A stretch of DNA of 64,000 nucleotides from Crotophaga sulcirostris (GCA_013397455.1 VYZB01000079.1:242794-306793); one strand, 5' to 3'; positions 48,701 through 63,529 are shown, counted from the stretch's first letter. Notes: a model not told the origin generated them from the sequence alone. Made by a program: numbers and translations.

Positions 48701-51009
48701 GTATTATATTGTACTTTAGCACTGGCAAGATAGGCACTGATCCCAAAGCACAGGTACTGCTGACATGACAGCATGGCATGCCCGGGCTCTGCCTGTTGGA
48801 TCCTCCATGCCCAGTGGATGTTCATCAAATTGCAATGTTACAGTAGTCAGATTTACAGAATAAACCATCAGCCAACAACATATTGAACCATCAAGCTTTA
48901 AGGAATATAAATTTTAGTAAGTTATTTTGATAAGTTTTTTGTAAAACAAGATAATCCGTGGTACATAAAGATGGCGATGAGAGCCACGGTCACTTTTTTG
49001 ACTAGCTGATTTTTTGTTAACAAGATGAAAAGCAGATCATCCCGCTGAACGCATTTTCAAAGGAAATGCAAATGACCAGAAATCAGCAGTCAGAAACCTG
49101 CAACCAGTGACTGAATAAAGACAAAAGTCACTTAAACCAGATTTACTTCTGGTGATTTGCAGATAAATTACTAATTTCTTCCTTTGAGAGAACCTTCTCT
49201 CTGTGCACACAACATTGTAACCAACTACCTTAACTGCATGTGGGTGGTAACACAGGAGCACTGACATCAAACAGTTGGCCAAGAGAGCTCACACGAAAGC
49301 AATGCTGAGCAAGTGGTTCTGTAACACATCAATAATGAAGTGTTGCCTGTTACCACAACCACTGGGGTTTCTGAATGTTGAACAACGAGCAGTGTAGTAT
49401 ATTGACAACATTTTCATGATCATCGAAAATTCAGCTAAGCGCAGGTATACAACCACAAGATGAAACTGAGAGGTTGAGTCACTCATGCTGAAGAGGCTGA
49501 CAATCCTCCTCCAGCAGGTCATCTCCATCAGTCTCTCGATGCCGGGGAGATGGGGTTATGACAGAGCAGATAGGGAAGGCAAAGAAGAGCCAAGATTTCT
49601 TTACTGCTACGTCTTCACAACCTCTTTTGCATATAGCACTTTCTGCGAGTTGCTTCTGCAGGTTAAGACAGACAGGACTGTCTGGACAAGGTAAGCAGAA
49701 GGGATTGCTGCACTGGATCTTGAAGCTGGAGGCCTTTGTTTTATACTGTGTAGTGCCCTAACATGTTTCTGCAGTTTGCTATCCTTTAGCTCTAAGCAAG
49801 AGAGCTTGTCGTTGCCAGACAACCTCTTTCCCACCTCAGAAATAGCTTGATTTATGTGACAATTTGATAGGCTCAACATTCAAAAAGCTACAGAGTTTTG
49901 AGCTTCCTCTTCTTCCTTAGGAATACACAGAAGTGTTTCCTTACTGCAATGATGACAGCAATGAGGCTCCTCCCTGGCTGGACCTGGAGGAGGAGAAGAG
50001 ATGCAGGAATGCAGTTGTGTAGGAGAAGAACCAAGAGCACCCCAGGTAGCTCGACATCTTCCTCTGCGCAAGCAAGGATGAGCATGTGTGCAGGCAAGAC
50101 TGACGAGGAGAGCTTTATCTGCACAACACAGCCAATTTTGAGAGCTCTGCATGTCTGCAAAGGTATCTGGAACAAGGTAATCTATGGAAATATAGGAACT
50201 CAGAAGCCATTGAGGGAGTGGTAGGATGGACAAATGCAAATAAAAAATACAGGCATGATCTGGAGCCATGACCAAACTGAGTCACTCAGTTCCCCAGGTG
50301 AATTTACAAAGTGAAGGAGGAGCAGAATTGCTGACCTACTCTCATTTGAATGGCCCGAAAACCAGCAAAAAACTGCCATTAGAATACTGCTTCTGACAAT
50401 TATTTAATATTGTTTCAAGGACAAACTTTCCAACTAAGTCCAGTTAACTTGAAAGACAGAGAATACCCTACCTTAACTTAAGAATGAAACCTACATGGAG
50501 ACCTTGTGCTTAGTTTGCCTGTCAGAGGAATTGTAATCATACTGCCATTGCGCAATTTTTTTAATACTGTTTCTAAAAAAGCATGAAAAATATTTACAGA
50601 CTTCTGCTGCAGTCACATGGAATTCAGAAACGCTCATCTGAATACAGCGAGTTTACACAGTACACATCAGGGCTTTTCAGAAAGCCTTAACCATATCTTA
50701 AACATCTGAAGCAACACAGTATGGGAAAGACCTGAATTCCAACGACAGAAGCCACAAAGCATTAGATTTCAGATTTCCCTTCACATCTTCTGTGTCTTAT
50801 GCAAGGCAGTACTCTACCACCAGGTTAACTATTTCTCCTCTAAATTCATCTTAATTTCATGATCATGGCTTGGAATGCGAGTGTATCTATCTAAAGTTGA
50901 GCCTATTGATCATGGTAGGCACCCTTTAAAGATTCTTAAACTTGAGTGTCAGGAAAGGAGTGTTAACATCACTTTAAAAAAAAATCACAGTGTATTTTCT
51001 CTGGTAAGA

Positions 51010-51345
51010 AATGAGTCGGGCCTATTTTAAAAGACTAAGATGAAAGTTTGCTCCTTCCTCTTCCCTGTAAACCATTCCAATGTTTAATTATATCATGATT
51101 GCTAAGAAATTGTACTTCAAGATTGAATTTGTGTAACCTCAGTTGATATTGCTATGCCTTTGTCAGCAAATCTCACAAGTCCTTTTAGAGAAAGATCAAG
51201 TCCTCTCTCAATTGTCTTTTCAATAAGCTGAGTAAGTTGAGCTCCTTTAAGCCTTACATCATGAGGCTTATTTTCCAGTCCCTGGATCATTTCTGCAGCT
51301 GTCCTTTGAATTCTCTCCAAATTCACTGGTATTCTTCTTGACGCA
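51010..51345 (-). mobile_element. Ancient CR1/L3-like LINE relic
   Basis: Read on the minus strand it shows GAGAATTCAAAGGACAGCTGC, GAAATGATCCAGGGACTGGA, AGGCTTAAAGGAGCTCAACT, GACAATTGAGAGAGGACTTG, then AAACATTGGAATGGTTTAC. These follow, in order, the 3' part of an old CR1/L3-type LINE found in birds and reptiles (recalled consensus). A translated remnant IQRTAAEMIQGLENKPHDVRL is still visible. Strongly diverged, so the subfamily is uncertain. Confidence 0.62.
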
Positions 51346-51987
51346 TGGAAATGAAAATTCAATTCCAGTATCTCTCTCCATGTTGCTCTGTTTGTAAGAT
51401 TACTTATTTTTGCTTCACATTTCTTTCCCCCACATTTTTTTTCTCCTCAATATGCCCAAGAATCACATTAATCCCTTTAAATAAAATACTGGCCCAAGCA
51501 CCATATAGAGGCAACTAGCTACAAAGACCTTAAAACCCTTGGAGCTACTGCTTTCCAAAATGCTGTTTCAAAACGTATAGGTGGGTTTGCAGTTTTGCTA
51601 ACAAATGCATCACCTTGCAACTGGATGGATTCATATCTCTTGTTGAAATGTGGCTAAACAATTCACAGCTTCCTAAATATACTTTATTATTCAACTAGTG
51701 TCTCACTGAAGGAGTTTTATCAAAGATTTTATGGTATCCAGATTAAAAAAATCCAAAAGAGCAGTAAAGTAAAAGATGATTTCATCTCACAACCTTCTAT
51801 AAAGCTAGGTGTGTCCTTTCCAAGTTACAATCTCAGATACTTTAGATCTCCATTCTTAGTGCAATTTCTCCTGTGCAACTATTTCTGAAGTCAGAGTACC
51901 CTGCCTCCTTTCTCTAACTCCTGCTCTCTCCACCCAGAACAGGCATGCCTCTCACACCTCCTACACCCAGTCCAACTTCCACAAAAC

Positions 51988-52153
51988 CAGAATAATCCAG
52001 GTTGGAAAGGACCACTGGAGGTTAACTGACTGAACCCCCTCTCCTCTCTTCAAAGCAGAGCCAACTTGGACCAGATTGCTCAGGGCTTTGCTCATTTCTT
52101 CTCCAGGGCCACTAAGTATTTGTGTAACTACACATTTCAAGGCCAAAAACAAC
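51988..52153 (-). mobile_element. CR1 LINE 3' fragment
   Basis: Plus-strand text is the reverse complement of a CR1 end: AATCCAGGTTGGAAAGGACC, CTGGAGG, CTGAACCCCCTCTCC, CAAAGCAGAGCCAACTTGG, CAGATTGCTCAGGGCTTTG. About 165 bases, decaying to the right. Confidence 0.78.
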
Positions 52154-55100
52154 CTTCTGATAATCTGACTTTCCACCTAACAAAGACTGGAAAAATCTCA
52201 CCAAGTCATTTCTACACTTGGCATCACAGCTTACAAATGAGCTAGACCATGTTTGTCAAGCACAGCCTAAAAACCACTATATGGATTTACCTCAGGTCTT
52301 TGGGGGGAACTTGAAATGATGCAACAGACTGCAGCCCCGTGGTCCCCAGGCAGCAGCAACTGCTTCCTTATGTCTTCACAGTGCGCACAGTACATGCATA
52401 GTTCTTACGAAGAAAGTGTAAAACCTTTTTTCAAAACTAAAACTACATCAAACACTTTCTCTACAGCCTTTGAAGAATGTTTCAAACTGCCCAAGTGAAG
52501 CTGCGGGACTAACTACCCCTCTGAAGGAGACTTCTTTCACTGCATACCTAGGTGACTTACGATGCAAGCTTCTGCATCGTTTCATGAAACATGTATTAGT
52601 GGCAAATGCACTGATACAATTTTAAATGCCAACTTCCATGTCCACAGTGGTAAGATTTATCAGCACCTATCTTTATCAATATGTTTATTTAAAAACACGC
52701 TCACAGGATCTGTTTCCTTGACGACCTAAGTCAGGATGTCCATCACCCTTTAATCAGCACAGGCTATCAACTCACACAGGCCAGTTCCTACAAAGCTTAC
52801 CAGGTCTTGATTCAGTCACTAAAAAGAACCTCTCCCACCCCTCAAAAACCCACATAATTATAAAACCAAAGGATTACTGTGGACATATATTTATCTATAC
52901 AAAAGCATGTTGTAATAGTCAAGCTATCTCTTTTTCCTTAAAGAACAGTTATGTGAAATCAAAGTGAGAGTAGAGCTGTATTTAATGTAACAGTTTGAAC
53001 TACTACTAGAGATGTAGCCAAGATCCTCTCACCTTGCATTCTTCCCTAAGCATCAATTTTTGGCCCCGTCAGAGACGAGCAAAGCCTTCAGTCTGATTCA
53101 GGAGAGTTACTCTTGTTCTCACATTACATTCTGTGCTCTCCTGTCTGGGATTATCAGCGCTGTATTCCCTGCCAACAGCAAGGAACCTTTTTAAACCTGG
53201 AAAAACTGTGGAATGGAATAAAAAAAATTCCCAGCACACAAGTAAATGAGGCTTGACAGCATGATGGATGCTGCAGGTTCACAAGTATGAAGGCACTCCT
53301 AAGAAGATGGCTTGCGCCTGTTACAGCTTCACGTAAGCATAAAAGACGCTGGTTTGTTGCATTCAGGAGGGAGATGCTCAGCAATTTAGACTGGATGCAT
53401 TTTATGTAAGACTGAAGATGACTAAGTCACAGCTGGACTGACTATGTTCTAGAAGAAAGCTACGTGCTCCTCCCTCTACCTTAAACACCAGCATTTCCTA
53501 ATCGGTGCTTTTTCTCCTTTCCCTTTCAAATACAAGAGGCTGAATTCTCCCCAAGAAAAAAATCAGCCAGAGAACATTCAGAGCAACATGCTTTAACTGA
53601 GAGGAATTTCACATGCACCAGTCATCGTAGGGCTAATTTGATTTTGTCATTATGGAAAAACTGAGAACTATCAAGACCTCAGCTGGGTAATAGCTGGATA
53701 GGAGAATTATCTCAACGCAGGAGAAAAGCAGCACAGACAGGAATTATCTTCCTGAATAATGCAGATAGACTTGGTGTGCACTAAGCACCCAAACACAGAT
53801 TGCCAAGATACTCTGAAGGCCCCTTCACATAGTTCACCAGTCCTGATGGCTACAAATCAGAGGCAACATTGTTCTTAATCCAAACTATCTTGTAGCATTA
53901 CAAGACTAGTGAAAACAAGCAGGGAAAATATACTGGCTCATACTACCACACTTCTCCATCAACAGCTCATACAGGAGATATTTTCGCTGTATCCACTACA
54001 CACAGTACTGCCCACCACACCGATTAGCATCAGTATTAAAACCACTGATTGTTTTACAGGAAGAAACCAAAGGTGCGGAGAGAAGCAACACAGCACTACA
54101 GAATATGGACACATGGGCAGAGGGGAGGAGCGGCACAGTGAGACAACAACCTAAGAAAGTCCAAGAGAAGAAATTTGCACCACTAGACCAAGAGTCAAAA
54201 AAATCCATGTTTTACCTCCACACTGCCTTTAAGATGTTCTGTGCAAGTTAATATCTTTTTTGTGCCTTAATTTTCCTAAAATTAGACTACTACTTCTGAG
54301 ATGTCACACACAGCGTGTTTTGAGCCATGCACACAAAAGCCAGAGCTAAACCAAAAGATTTAACTTGCACAAGACTGGGTGGAATTACACCTTGAACTTT
54401 TGGGTGGGAAAAAAAACACCTGAAAAAAATTAAATCACTGTTGCCATTTCACTTGTTTCATTCACAGTTGGTACAGGCCAGGGACCCACACAGGCATCCT
54501 GGGTGACAAGTGGCAACCTCCCAAAAAGCAGGGATGATCAGTTTAACTGCAGAGATTTTAACCGAAGCTAAATTACACCTTCGCAGTACTAACAGAACAG
54601 AACTCCACAGCAAATCCCATTGTTCAAGACAAATTTTTACATCTTAAACCCACATACCATTTCAGTAACAACCACCCTTCTTAACAACTTGGGTAATTTT
54701 GTTTTACAAAATGCTGAAAAGTTTCCATCATATTTCAAATATGTGTCAAGGCTGTTTCTTTCCTCCCTCACAAACTTCTCTTCATGTAAAACTGAAAATA
54801 TAAGAACTCCTTGCAAATGTTGCCCCAACACAGTGACTCTCATGGGAACAGCCAACTTCGCTATCACTCAGAAAAAGGAGAGACGCCTTAAACTCTGACA
54901 CTGGAAGAGCAACAGAAAGCTACAAACTTTGCTTGCAAGAACAGCCTGCTCCTTATTCATCTCTATCCACCTCCATTGTGTAACATGGTTTAAAAAAAGG
55001 ACAAATTTTCAGGCAGAGCATTTCACCGAAAGGATCCTGGTTACATTTTCATACAGTTCTGCAAAGCCCAGAGAAGTTACCTCAACATTTGGAAATGCCA

Positions 55101-58100
55101 TTTAATTCTCCCTGTTCCTTCAAGGTCCTCTTCCCCATGTGTGATTCAATAAATTTCCACTGACCAGGCTCAAGCTGACAGGTCCAACCTGTGCCCAAGA
55201 AAGGTCTAACACACGACTGCAGGTTTCAATGTACAGTCACATCTTTACAATATACTAGTGCTTTATTCTTTATTAATTTATTACTTCTATCTGCGTATGT
55301 TAGACTTGGAAACACAGGAGCAGGAAACAGGAACTGTGACACATTAATTTCACTCTTACATACTCCGGCAGCTTGTGGGGAAAGTCTTTTCCCAGTTTGT
55401 GAATTTTTCACTTTCTTACAAATTCTATACCTGAACGTCTCCTAAAGGATACTCTGAATCTCCAGTAGCTGAAGAGAATCCACCAAACAGTGGACTCGTG
55501 CCACCAGACGCAAGCACTTCTATGCTCATCACCTTGAATTTCGCCAACTGACCCACACCACACTCCAAGTTTTTCAGGAGCTAAGCTGGAAAGGTAACAC
55601 ATACCACTCTTCTTGCAGCCTTACTGGCGATTTCCATAGGTGTGTAAAGGACGCCATCAGCTTGATACTTCAGCATCCAAGTGCCTCCCACCCCAGGCAC
55701 AGCACTCAAGAACAGCCTCTCTGAACAGGACCGTCACCAGGCAGCATTAAGGTATTTCCTTTGCATATCTCAAGCTGTAGTCTTAACCTCAGCGGAGATC
55801 TTCCTACTGACAAGACGCTTCTCTGCATTAGAGACAGGTTTGGGATGGCATACCCCAAAATACAATGCCTATTACTCAGTAAAACCTCCCACCTTCTGCC
55901 CAGCCACCATCAGATGAAATACACAGGAACTCTACCCACGTCTATCTCCCTACTGCTCACCTCAGTATTCAGCTACCACACTGCAAAGTCAGAACAACTG
56001 CTATTGCCTTTGAAGGATAAGACAGCAAATACTTAGTTCCCTTATTGCAAAGTGATTGATTTGAAGCCATTTGCAAAGGTTTTTCATTAAACAAAATATT
56101 ACCCTTACAACAGATGAGATTTCTGGCTTATGAAACATACCGCTCACACCCAACATGAATTTTGTGAACAGCAATATGCATGTGGAGATGTCATGACATG
56201 TTAACACTTTAATAACTTTATTCAAACACAAATAGCCAAAACACTGCCTCAAGTTCTACCAGACCAAGTAGTCTCCCTAGGTACAATGCTAAAAGCCTCA
56301 GCTCACAGTGAGCAGACAGAGCAGCACGCACTGGGATTTGCAGTACACAGACAATTGCTTTATTTCAAATATATGTTGCTACAACCAAGTTTTCCATCTT
56401 AAAGAACTATAATTCAAGTTTCTTCCACAACTGACCTTGGCTGAATTAAATTTTTGTGTTGTTCCAGTTGCACTCACGTCTCTATATATTTTCAGCAAAG
56501 TTATATGGACTTCATGCCATGATTTTTCAGTAATTCACAATTTTCTGCATGCCTCGACATCTCACAAGTCATAACAATGGGCAAGTAAATGTAAAATAAA
56601 GACTTACGAACAGTCAGGCAAAAAGAAAAGCATAAGAAACAGTGTGGTGTATTTACAGATTTGTAATACTCGTACACTAATTATAATTAACACTTTGCCA
56701 TCTTCCAAAACGAGACATCACTCCAGCTTTCTGCTGTATTTACTTTCTGCAAAAGTCTACCTTCAAGAATGGGCTGTTTTGAAACAGTTAAGCACCATGC
56801 TTAGGTTAAACCGGTATTCCACCATCACAGATCAAACTTACATAAAAACTTTCATCCAACCAGTTTCCTGAGTGAACAAGAGCAGACGAAGGAAAGGCTA
56901 CACCATCAGTTTTCAAGCAGGGAACTAAAGATTGTCTAAGGAACCCACTCTCTGTACAGTGACCAAGGGCACAAACTCACAGTGTTTCACAGATTGCTCA
57001 CCACGCAGTGGATCAGCTCACCCTCCTTTAAAAGGAGTGTGAAGTTCCAGGGCACAGCCTGTGCAGGCACACTGTGTGACGCCACTGAAAGGCCGAGACC
57101 CTGCTCCCCTTCTCTGGTCCCCACCACATCCTCTGCACTTCCATCCATATGCTCTCCTCTGTTTATTTTGTGAGGGTTCTGGATGCTTGTCAAATCTCTT
57201 GGTGAGCCAATTCAGTTCACTATCTTGGCAAAAAAATAATCCAGCAAAACCCAAAACATAAAATAACCCAAACACAGCTTTCTGCTGGGTTAGCAAGCTG
57301 AAGGAGCTCAGAAAAGGGATCCAGCAAGAACCAGAGCTGGCAAACAGAAAAGGCAGAACTCCTCGTTGGGCGGGAGAGGGAGGGGGAGCAAAACTTCCCC
57401 CATTCAGCAGCAGGGCTGTTGGATGTACTCAGCTGTCTCGTGTAACTTCACCCGGAGTAACCTTGTTCGCAGGGTGCAGTTCTGCAATAGTTTCAAGCTG
57501 ACTTCAGCTGGCAGAGCTTCAGTGCAGCCTCCCCATCTCCTTCTGCACTGGTGCTAACCTGACCCCACAGTCGCACGGTTCAGGCAAAAGCCAGCGGAAA
57601 ACTCTTACTCCCAATAAAGAGCTGCACTTGTTTTTGCCATGGTAGCCCTTCTGAACAGTTTATTACTGGGCAGGCATGGCCAGAACAGAGGCAAGAATGA
57701 TGGTGGGAAGGAAAGCAGGGCTGTGGCAGCAGCACACAAAGTCAGCTTGAATTGCTATGGAACCTCACGTGCATCAAAAACCTGCACAAAGATGTGCAAA
57801 GACTACACAGTGCCTCACAAACACCCATTCCAGTTTAACACCCAGATTTCCATAAAGGAGTAAACCCTGAGGTGGATATTAGAACTGCACAACAAAGCGA
57901 GTTTGTGGCAGGCTTAGAACCTGACTTTCACCCTACAAGTACTCTTGTTCCCTGTTAACCTCCAGGCCATCTTGAAACCCAACAGCCTTGAAATTCATGA
58001 AATGGAAAGGAACTTTGAATCAGAAAGCCAGGCTCCTCTACAGTCAAGCAGAGCCTACTTAACTTGATCAAGCAGCCGCCGTTTCTTCAAAGGTTCACTT

Positions 58101-61100
58101 TGGCTGTATTTATACAGGAAGCTTCCAGATCTTTGCTGTGGCAAAAGTTAATCTACAGCCACATTACTGAAAGCATTCTTGCAGCATGATTATAAGTTAT
58201 TCCAACCTAATGCCACCAGAACACAGGAAATAAACTGTTTAAACTGTTTTAGTGTCTTTGGGGAAAGGCCACATGAATGCAGAAGGCTTACACATACTTC
58301 CAAGTATCTATAAACTGATACTGCAACTCAGGTTGAGACATGGCAACTATTTTAAGGGCTCCACGCTGAGCCCCCAGGGCACTTCAGTTCCCTAAATCAC
58401 AGGTTCTCAAACTTTTCCCGGTGTATTCCTTCCTGCCTACAAGTAAGGACACATTTTCACCTTCTCACTCTCTCCCATAAAAACATTTGAGAATTGCTTC
58501 TCAGGAGCAACTTTCACACTGGCATTCTGAAGGGGTACCAGACCTAGAGAGCGACCGAGAGCACTGCAAGGAAGATATAATTTGGGTAGAGGCATAGCTA
58601 GGAAATCGGGCCACCCTAAAAAACAATCCCATGCTCCCATTCTCTGTGCTACCTGGAGCTATGATGAGAAGCCTCAGCCTTCTCAGTCCCATCCTCCTAC
58701 CAGCTATCAACTCTCAGCTCCCATATTGTGCTCCCAAAAGCAAGCTGGGTCTTCCCCTCCTCCAGTCTAAGCAATGTTCTATCTTACATGGGCTTCCTTA
58801 CGCAAACAATTCCATGCCACACTACCCTCAAAAATCCTCTGGCCACTTATTTTCATGATTCAAAGTCTATGTAAAACCAAGAGACTGCATTATCTAACGC
58901 TGACAAACTAAACCTCCAAGCAGCATCTGACTTGTTTTCTCCTTCACTGAATCACCATCCACAGGCATGTTCTGTTAAAAAGTCTGATGGTGGGGTCTCG
59001 CACTCCTTCCCAATCAACAACTTGCATTTCAAACTGCTCACCTCAAAGTCAAGAGAATTCTTCTCAGTATCAGAACTTCAAACTTGTTTTCTGGGCTGCT
59101 GGTACAGTCACTGAAAAAGTTTTGTCCTGTAAATCAACATGACTGCAGAAAACAACCCTAGTATGAGCTCCGTAAGGACAACAGGAATAAGCCTGAGTCA
59201 CGAAATGAGCAGCTACCAAACCCAGACAATATCTTCTTGTCAATGTGTGTGATTACAATTGTAATCATGCTCTAAATATGAACATATCAAAAGCACCATG
59301 ACCTTTCCACACTGAAATTACTGTGAAATATTTCAGGGCTTAAGTATTTTAGTTTTAAAACTAACTCACCTTCAGTCTCAAAAGGCTGCTTGTAAGCGGA
59401 AAAAACAACCTAAGCTCCTTTAGAACAGGATGAATAAGCAAAAAAAGTTTGCTGCCTTGAAAACTGTGTAGATCCGACTGTTTGGGATAACTCTCCTCTG
59501 CTAAACTTAGCCCTTCCATGACCCTTGGCGAGGAATGCAAGACCTGTCTATGTTATCAAGTTTATAAGGATTAAAGTTTAGCATAAACAACAGATCACTT
59601 CTAAACTTCACCCTAAAAGCCAAATTCCTGACTATTTCTCAGTGCCTCTCATCTGTGTTCCTCTCTCTTGGTTCTCCTCTGAATGTGGGACTATTAGATT
59701 CCTGACCACAAAAGAAATTACTTCTCCTGCTCGCTGAAAGCTTGCCACTCAAACTGCTGACAAGTCCTCCCACATTTTTCCACCTTGAAGTCTGAGCACA
59801 TCAGTGCACTTTTCTGAATATTTCCCATATTGCTCATTAAAATAATTGGGGTTTGTGTGCGTTCTGTAGGAGGAAAATAAAACTCACCAAGAAAGCTTTT
59901 CTTTCCCAAATTTATTATTCAAAAATATAATTTGCTTGTTCTACCATTTAAGCATTCAAATTACATTTAAGGATCAGAAAGTTGCAGATTTACAATTTAA
60001 ACAACAATACCAACACTCCTATTGGGCTCGTGGCAACAAAAACTAGTGTTAGGGCTATTATTTGCTGTAGATTTCTTCTTTTGGGCTACAGCTTTTCAAG
60101 TTCAGACTCATCAGTTGGAAGCGAGGGAAAAATCTCTTTAGCTATTTTTGTTACAGGAAAATAATACTTCACCACTAGCTTAGGCAGGGGGGAGAGGGGA
60201 TGATGAACAAGATTCTCCTGATTTGTCTGCAGATCATTCTCTGAGACAAAGAGTATCTTTACTAATTATAGAAGAAAAAAAAAATTTAAACTAGGAGCCG
60301 TTGGAAAACTGTTTCTCAGCATGCTCAGTGGGCATTAGCTGCGATTTCAGCAGCTTAGCAAGTCCCACCCCTGCGTGAGCTCAGCGGGGAGGCCAGGAGC
60401 CCTGCACATTCTCCCTGCTCAGCAGGGCCAGGGGCCGCTGCTCGGCTGATTTGCTACAGGAATACTGGAAAATTGCCACCAAAATAGCAAACCCCAGGAA
60501 AGAAGGAAAAAAAAAAAAAGAAAGAAACCCCCAACAACTTCAATATGGAATGAAGAAAAGAGGAAAAAGTGGAGAAAAATCTCAGCTCCCACAGCTTCAA
60601 GCTGTTGAAGGGTCTGGGGCTTTTTCCGTGATCAAAATAAGCAAAAGGTTTAGGCTAAGCCAGATTTATACAAAACTGTCTGTAACAATAAGTGCAAATT
60701 TACTGTGCACTAACTCCTGCCACAAGTTGGTTATGGAAGCCAAAGACCAGCTGTAGAATCTTTAACAGCTTTAACATCCATAACTATTTTTACTTTAATT
60801 TGGAAGGGATAAAAAACTAAACAGACAAGTATAACACAACAAAGTTTTTATTTTAAAATCAAATAGCTGCTTAACTTTCATAGGGGCAACTGAGACTTAG
60901 TATCTCATATGTTATACATTTAAGCACACATTTAACACGTTCAACTCAAGGACTGCTGCTACATCTTGTATACATAAAACCAAATGTGCCTATTGCAGCC
61001 TTTCTTATGTACTGCACATAACACAACATTTCACTGGCAAGATTTCAGAGTTACACACACAAGCAGCACTAGAGTAAGAGCACAAATGTGCATTTGTAAT

Positions 61101-61750
61101 GCAGTAATATTGCCATGAGAACAATGATTTTTTAATTTTCAAACCTCTGAACACTCATTATGTCTGTTTTACCATTGCCAGAACAGATAGAAACATTTTT
61201 ATTTTATTACATCATTCAAAACAAGTTTGTAAAAGTCCAGTCATCCAAAATGGGAGAAAGAATAGAGCGGTCAGACTAATAAATTACATGGCTGGGATAT
61301 CACACATTCTCCATAGTTCTCCCTTGCACGCTGTGCACCTGGAAGTCTGAATTAAAAATGCTTTTGTTACTTCAGGAAACACAGAAAATTTCAATCAGCA
61401 GTTACTAGATTTTTTCCACTCCTACCCCTGAAAATGAACACACACTTTTGCACATTCCAAGATGCTGGTTCAATGCTACCTCTATGGTTTTTTTCAACTT
61501 TTACCTATTACTTTTCAGAATAAGATCTGGCTGTAACTGAGCATTCTTCCCAAAAAGGGATTTAAATGTATGTGGGATTTCACTGCCTCACCTTGGGGTG
61601 TGGAAATCTTAAACAGCATTAGCTAAGGAATATTACTTTCAGGTCACTTGGGATATGACACTAAAATGAAAAGCCAGGGCCTTGTCAAAGCAGTGCCAGT
61701 TATTCAACAGGATGCGAGGAGGCAGCGGACTAATTCCCCGTTATAACAAC

Positions 61751-61793
61751 CAGAGAGACTGTAAACAACATACAGAGAGACTGTAAACATAGA
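61751..61793. repeat. 22-bp tandem duplication
   Basis: CAGAGAGACTGTAAACAACATA is followed immediately by CAGAGAGACTGTAAACATAG. Two nearly perfect copies head to tail; a small replication-slippage duplication. Confidence 0.75.
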
Positions 61794-63529
61794 CTAAGGG
61801 GCCATGAAGACAACTTGCTGTATTTTATTAAATAGAGGAGCTAGTTTTCATACCCACAAAATCCTAAATTCACTCCTGTTGCCATGTCGCTCCGTGCTGG
61901 GCAGCAGACATGTTCAGCCCCAGTGATGGAGGCATTTTAGGTGGGTTAGAAGTTGCTCACCCCACCTTGTGAAACAACTTGGGTGCAACAGATCCTCAAA
62001 TATAAGAACTACTTGGAGTCTGGCATTTACCACGTGATTGCTGCCAGTCAAGTGGATTTGAGGGCATATTTTAATCTCTGTCACATTATTCTGGTCCTGG
62101 AATTCTTGCTTCAAGCTCATAGTATTCTGAGTTGGGTAACTCAGGTCAGGGCAAGGGGCTCCCTGTTATAGGTGTTAGTTTACAAAGACAGCAGTTGTTT
62201 TCTAATACTGATGTATTCCCATTTCCCATACTGCATACCTCAACTAACAGTTTCATCATTAACAAATGCACTGGAATATGCTGATAGCTCCAACCGGAGA
62301 GCACAATACTGTACAGACAGCAGCCAGTGCCAAATGGTTAGTTAAGCAGATAAGAGAGGCACTCATTCTTCCTTCACGGAAAAAAAAAAAAAAGGGAGCT
62401 ATTGCAGTCAAGTAGACAGAGTGTGGATAGAAGCTGGCAGATTCCACAATACGTAGTCACGTCAAAAATGGCCTCCTGCAAACTGTTCCTTCAGCACGCG
62501 TTTGAGTCAACCAAAAGGGAGGAATCTTCCCCATTATTCACAGGAGATTTCACCTCCCTGTTCCACAGCACAGCAGCATTTTCTATACATTTTCCCATAT
62601 AACTGCCTAAGAAGTGGCGGAGGATAAATTTTCCTCTGCAGCAGAGGGCAACTCCTCTCCCCGCTTTCTGTTTCCAGTCCCAAAGTTGAGCTGGGCCTTT
62701 ATTTTGACTGTTCCCTGGTCTGTGAATGGAAAATCCCTCCTCAGCACTAGCAGGCTGGTGTCTGCTGCACACACCCACTGCACACAGCAGAAATTCCAGT
62801 CAATAAGGCAAGTGGGGCCCAGGCGATGGAAGGGGAGGAAGGAGACATACAAACAATAAGAAAAGCATCTGGCTCTGTTACTGGCTGGAAAGGAGACTGG
62901 AGTTCAAAAGGGACTCGACTGCAGCCTTCACTGAACGGGAAGATCATATCAATTCTCGTTGTCCTACTTTTCACACGGACCAAAATATCTGGAAAGGGTA
63001 ACTCGGGGTTTCCAGCCCACGCTTCACTGCAATTCCATTAGCTCAAGAATAGCGATGAAACGCACCTTATAGGTTTTTGTCTCACCAGACCAAAACATAC
63101 CCCTGCTTCTGCTTTGGACCTGTGGAAAGGGCCGGAAAAGGAAAGCCCTTTGCTGAGCGTGAGCCAGCCGTCTCTCCCCCACCACACTAATGGAGGCTGC
63201 TCTGCTGTCCTTCCCTGGAGATAGCAGCCAAGTCTACTGAAGCTTCTCTCATAGCAACCAGAGCTCCAGAGCCAACAGCAGCTGCTGTCACTGCCTTCAA
63301 CGCTTACCCACAGGATCCAGAGGAAAGCAACACCCTCCTCCCTGCACCTCCAGAGCAAAGAAACCAGAAGCCTGGTGACAAGATGACTTCCTGGGTCAAC
63401 CACAGGAAGAAAGAGAGGAAAAAAAAAAAGCAATCCTAGTATTTCCTATACGAGTGAAAAGGGGAATCTCCTATTTCTGCTGAAGAAATTAGGAAATTCC
63501 TTTTCTGGGTTTAGGTTCTGGCAGTAACA

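Larger units (their letters stand above)
38910..63529 (-). other. SETD5: SETD5 5' intron region (non-coding)
   Basis: About 24.6 kb upstream of the start-codon exon. No exon with recognisable coding content on either strand. Identified contents are the CpG island at 39390-39760, the ancient CR1 relic at about 51010-51345, a CR1 fragment at 51988-52153, GC-rich patches at about 46.9-48.1 kb and 60.34-60.45 kb, and a 22-bp tandem duplication at 61751. Non-coding 5' exons are expected but cannot be placed from sequence alone. The rest holds nothing I recognise. Confidence 0.6.

Noticed and set aside
60505..60520. A-runs (also near 62379 and 63419) as tails of processed pseudogenes
   Set aside because: No upstream coding or transcript-like sequence and no flanking target-site duplication could be seen, so these are left as simple A-runs.
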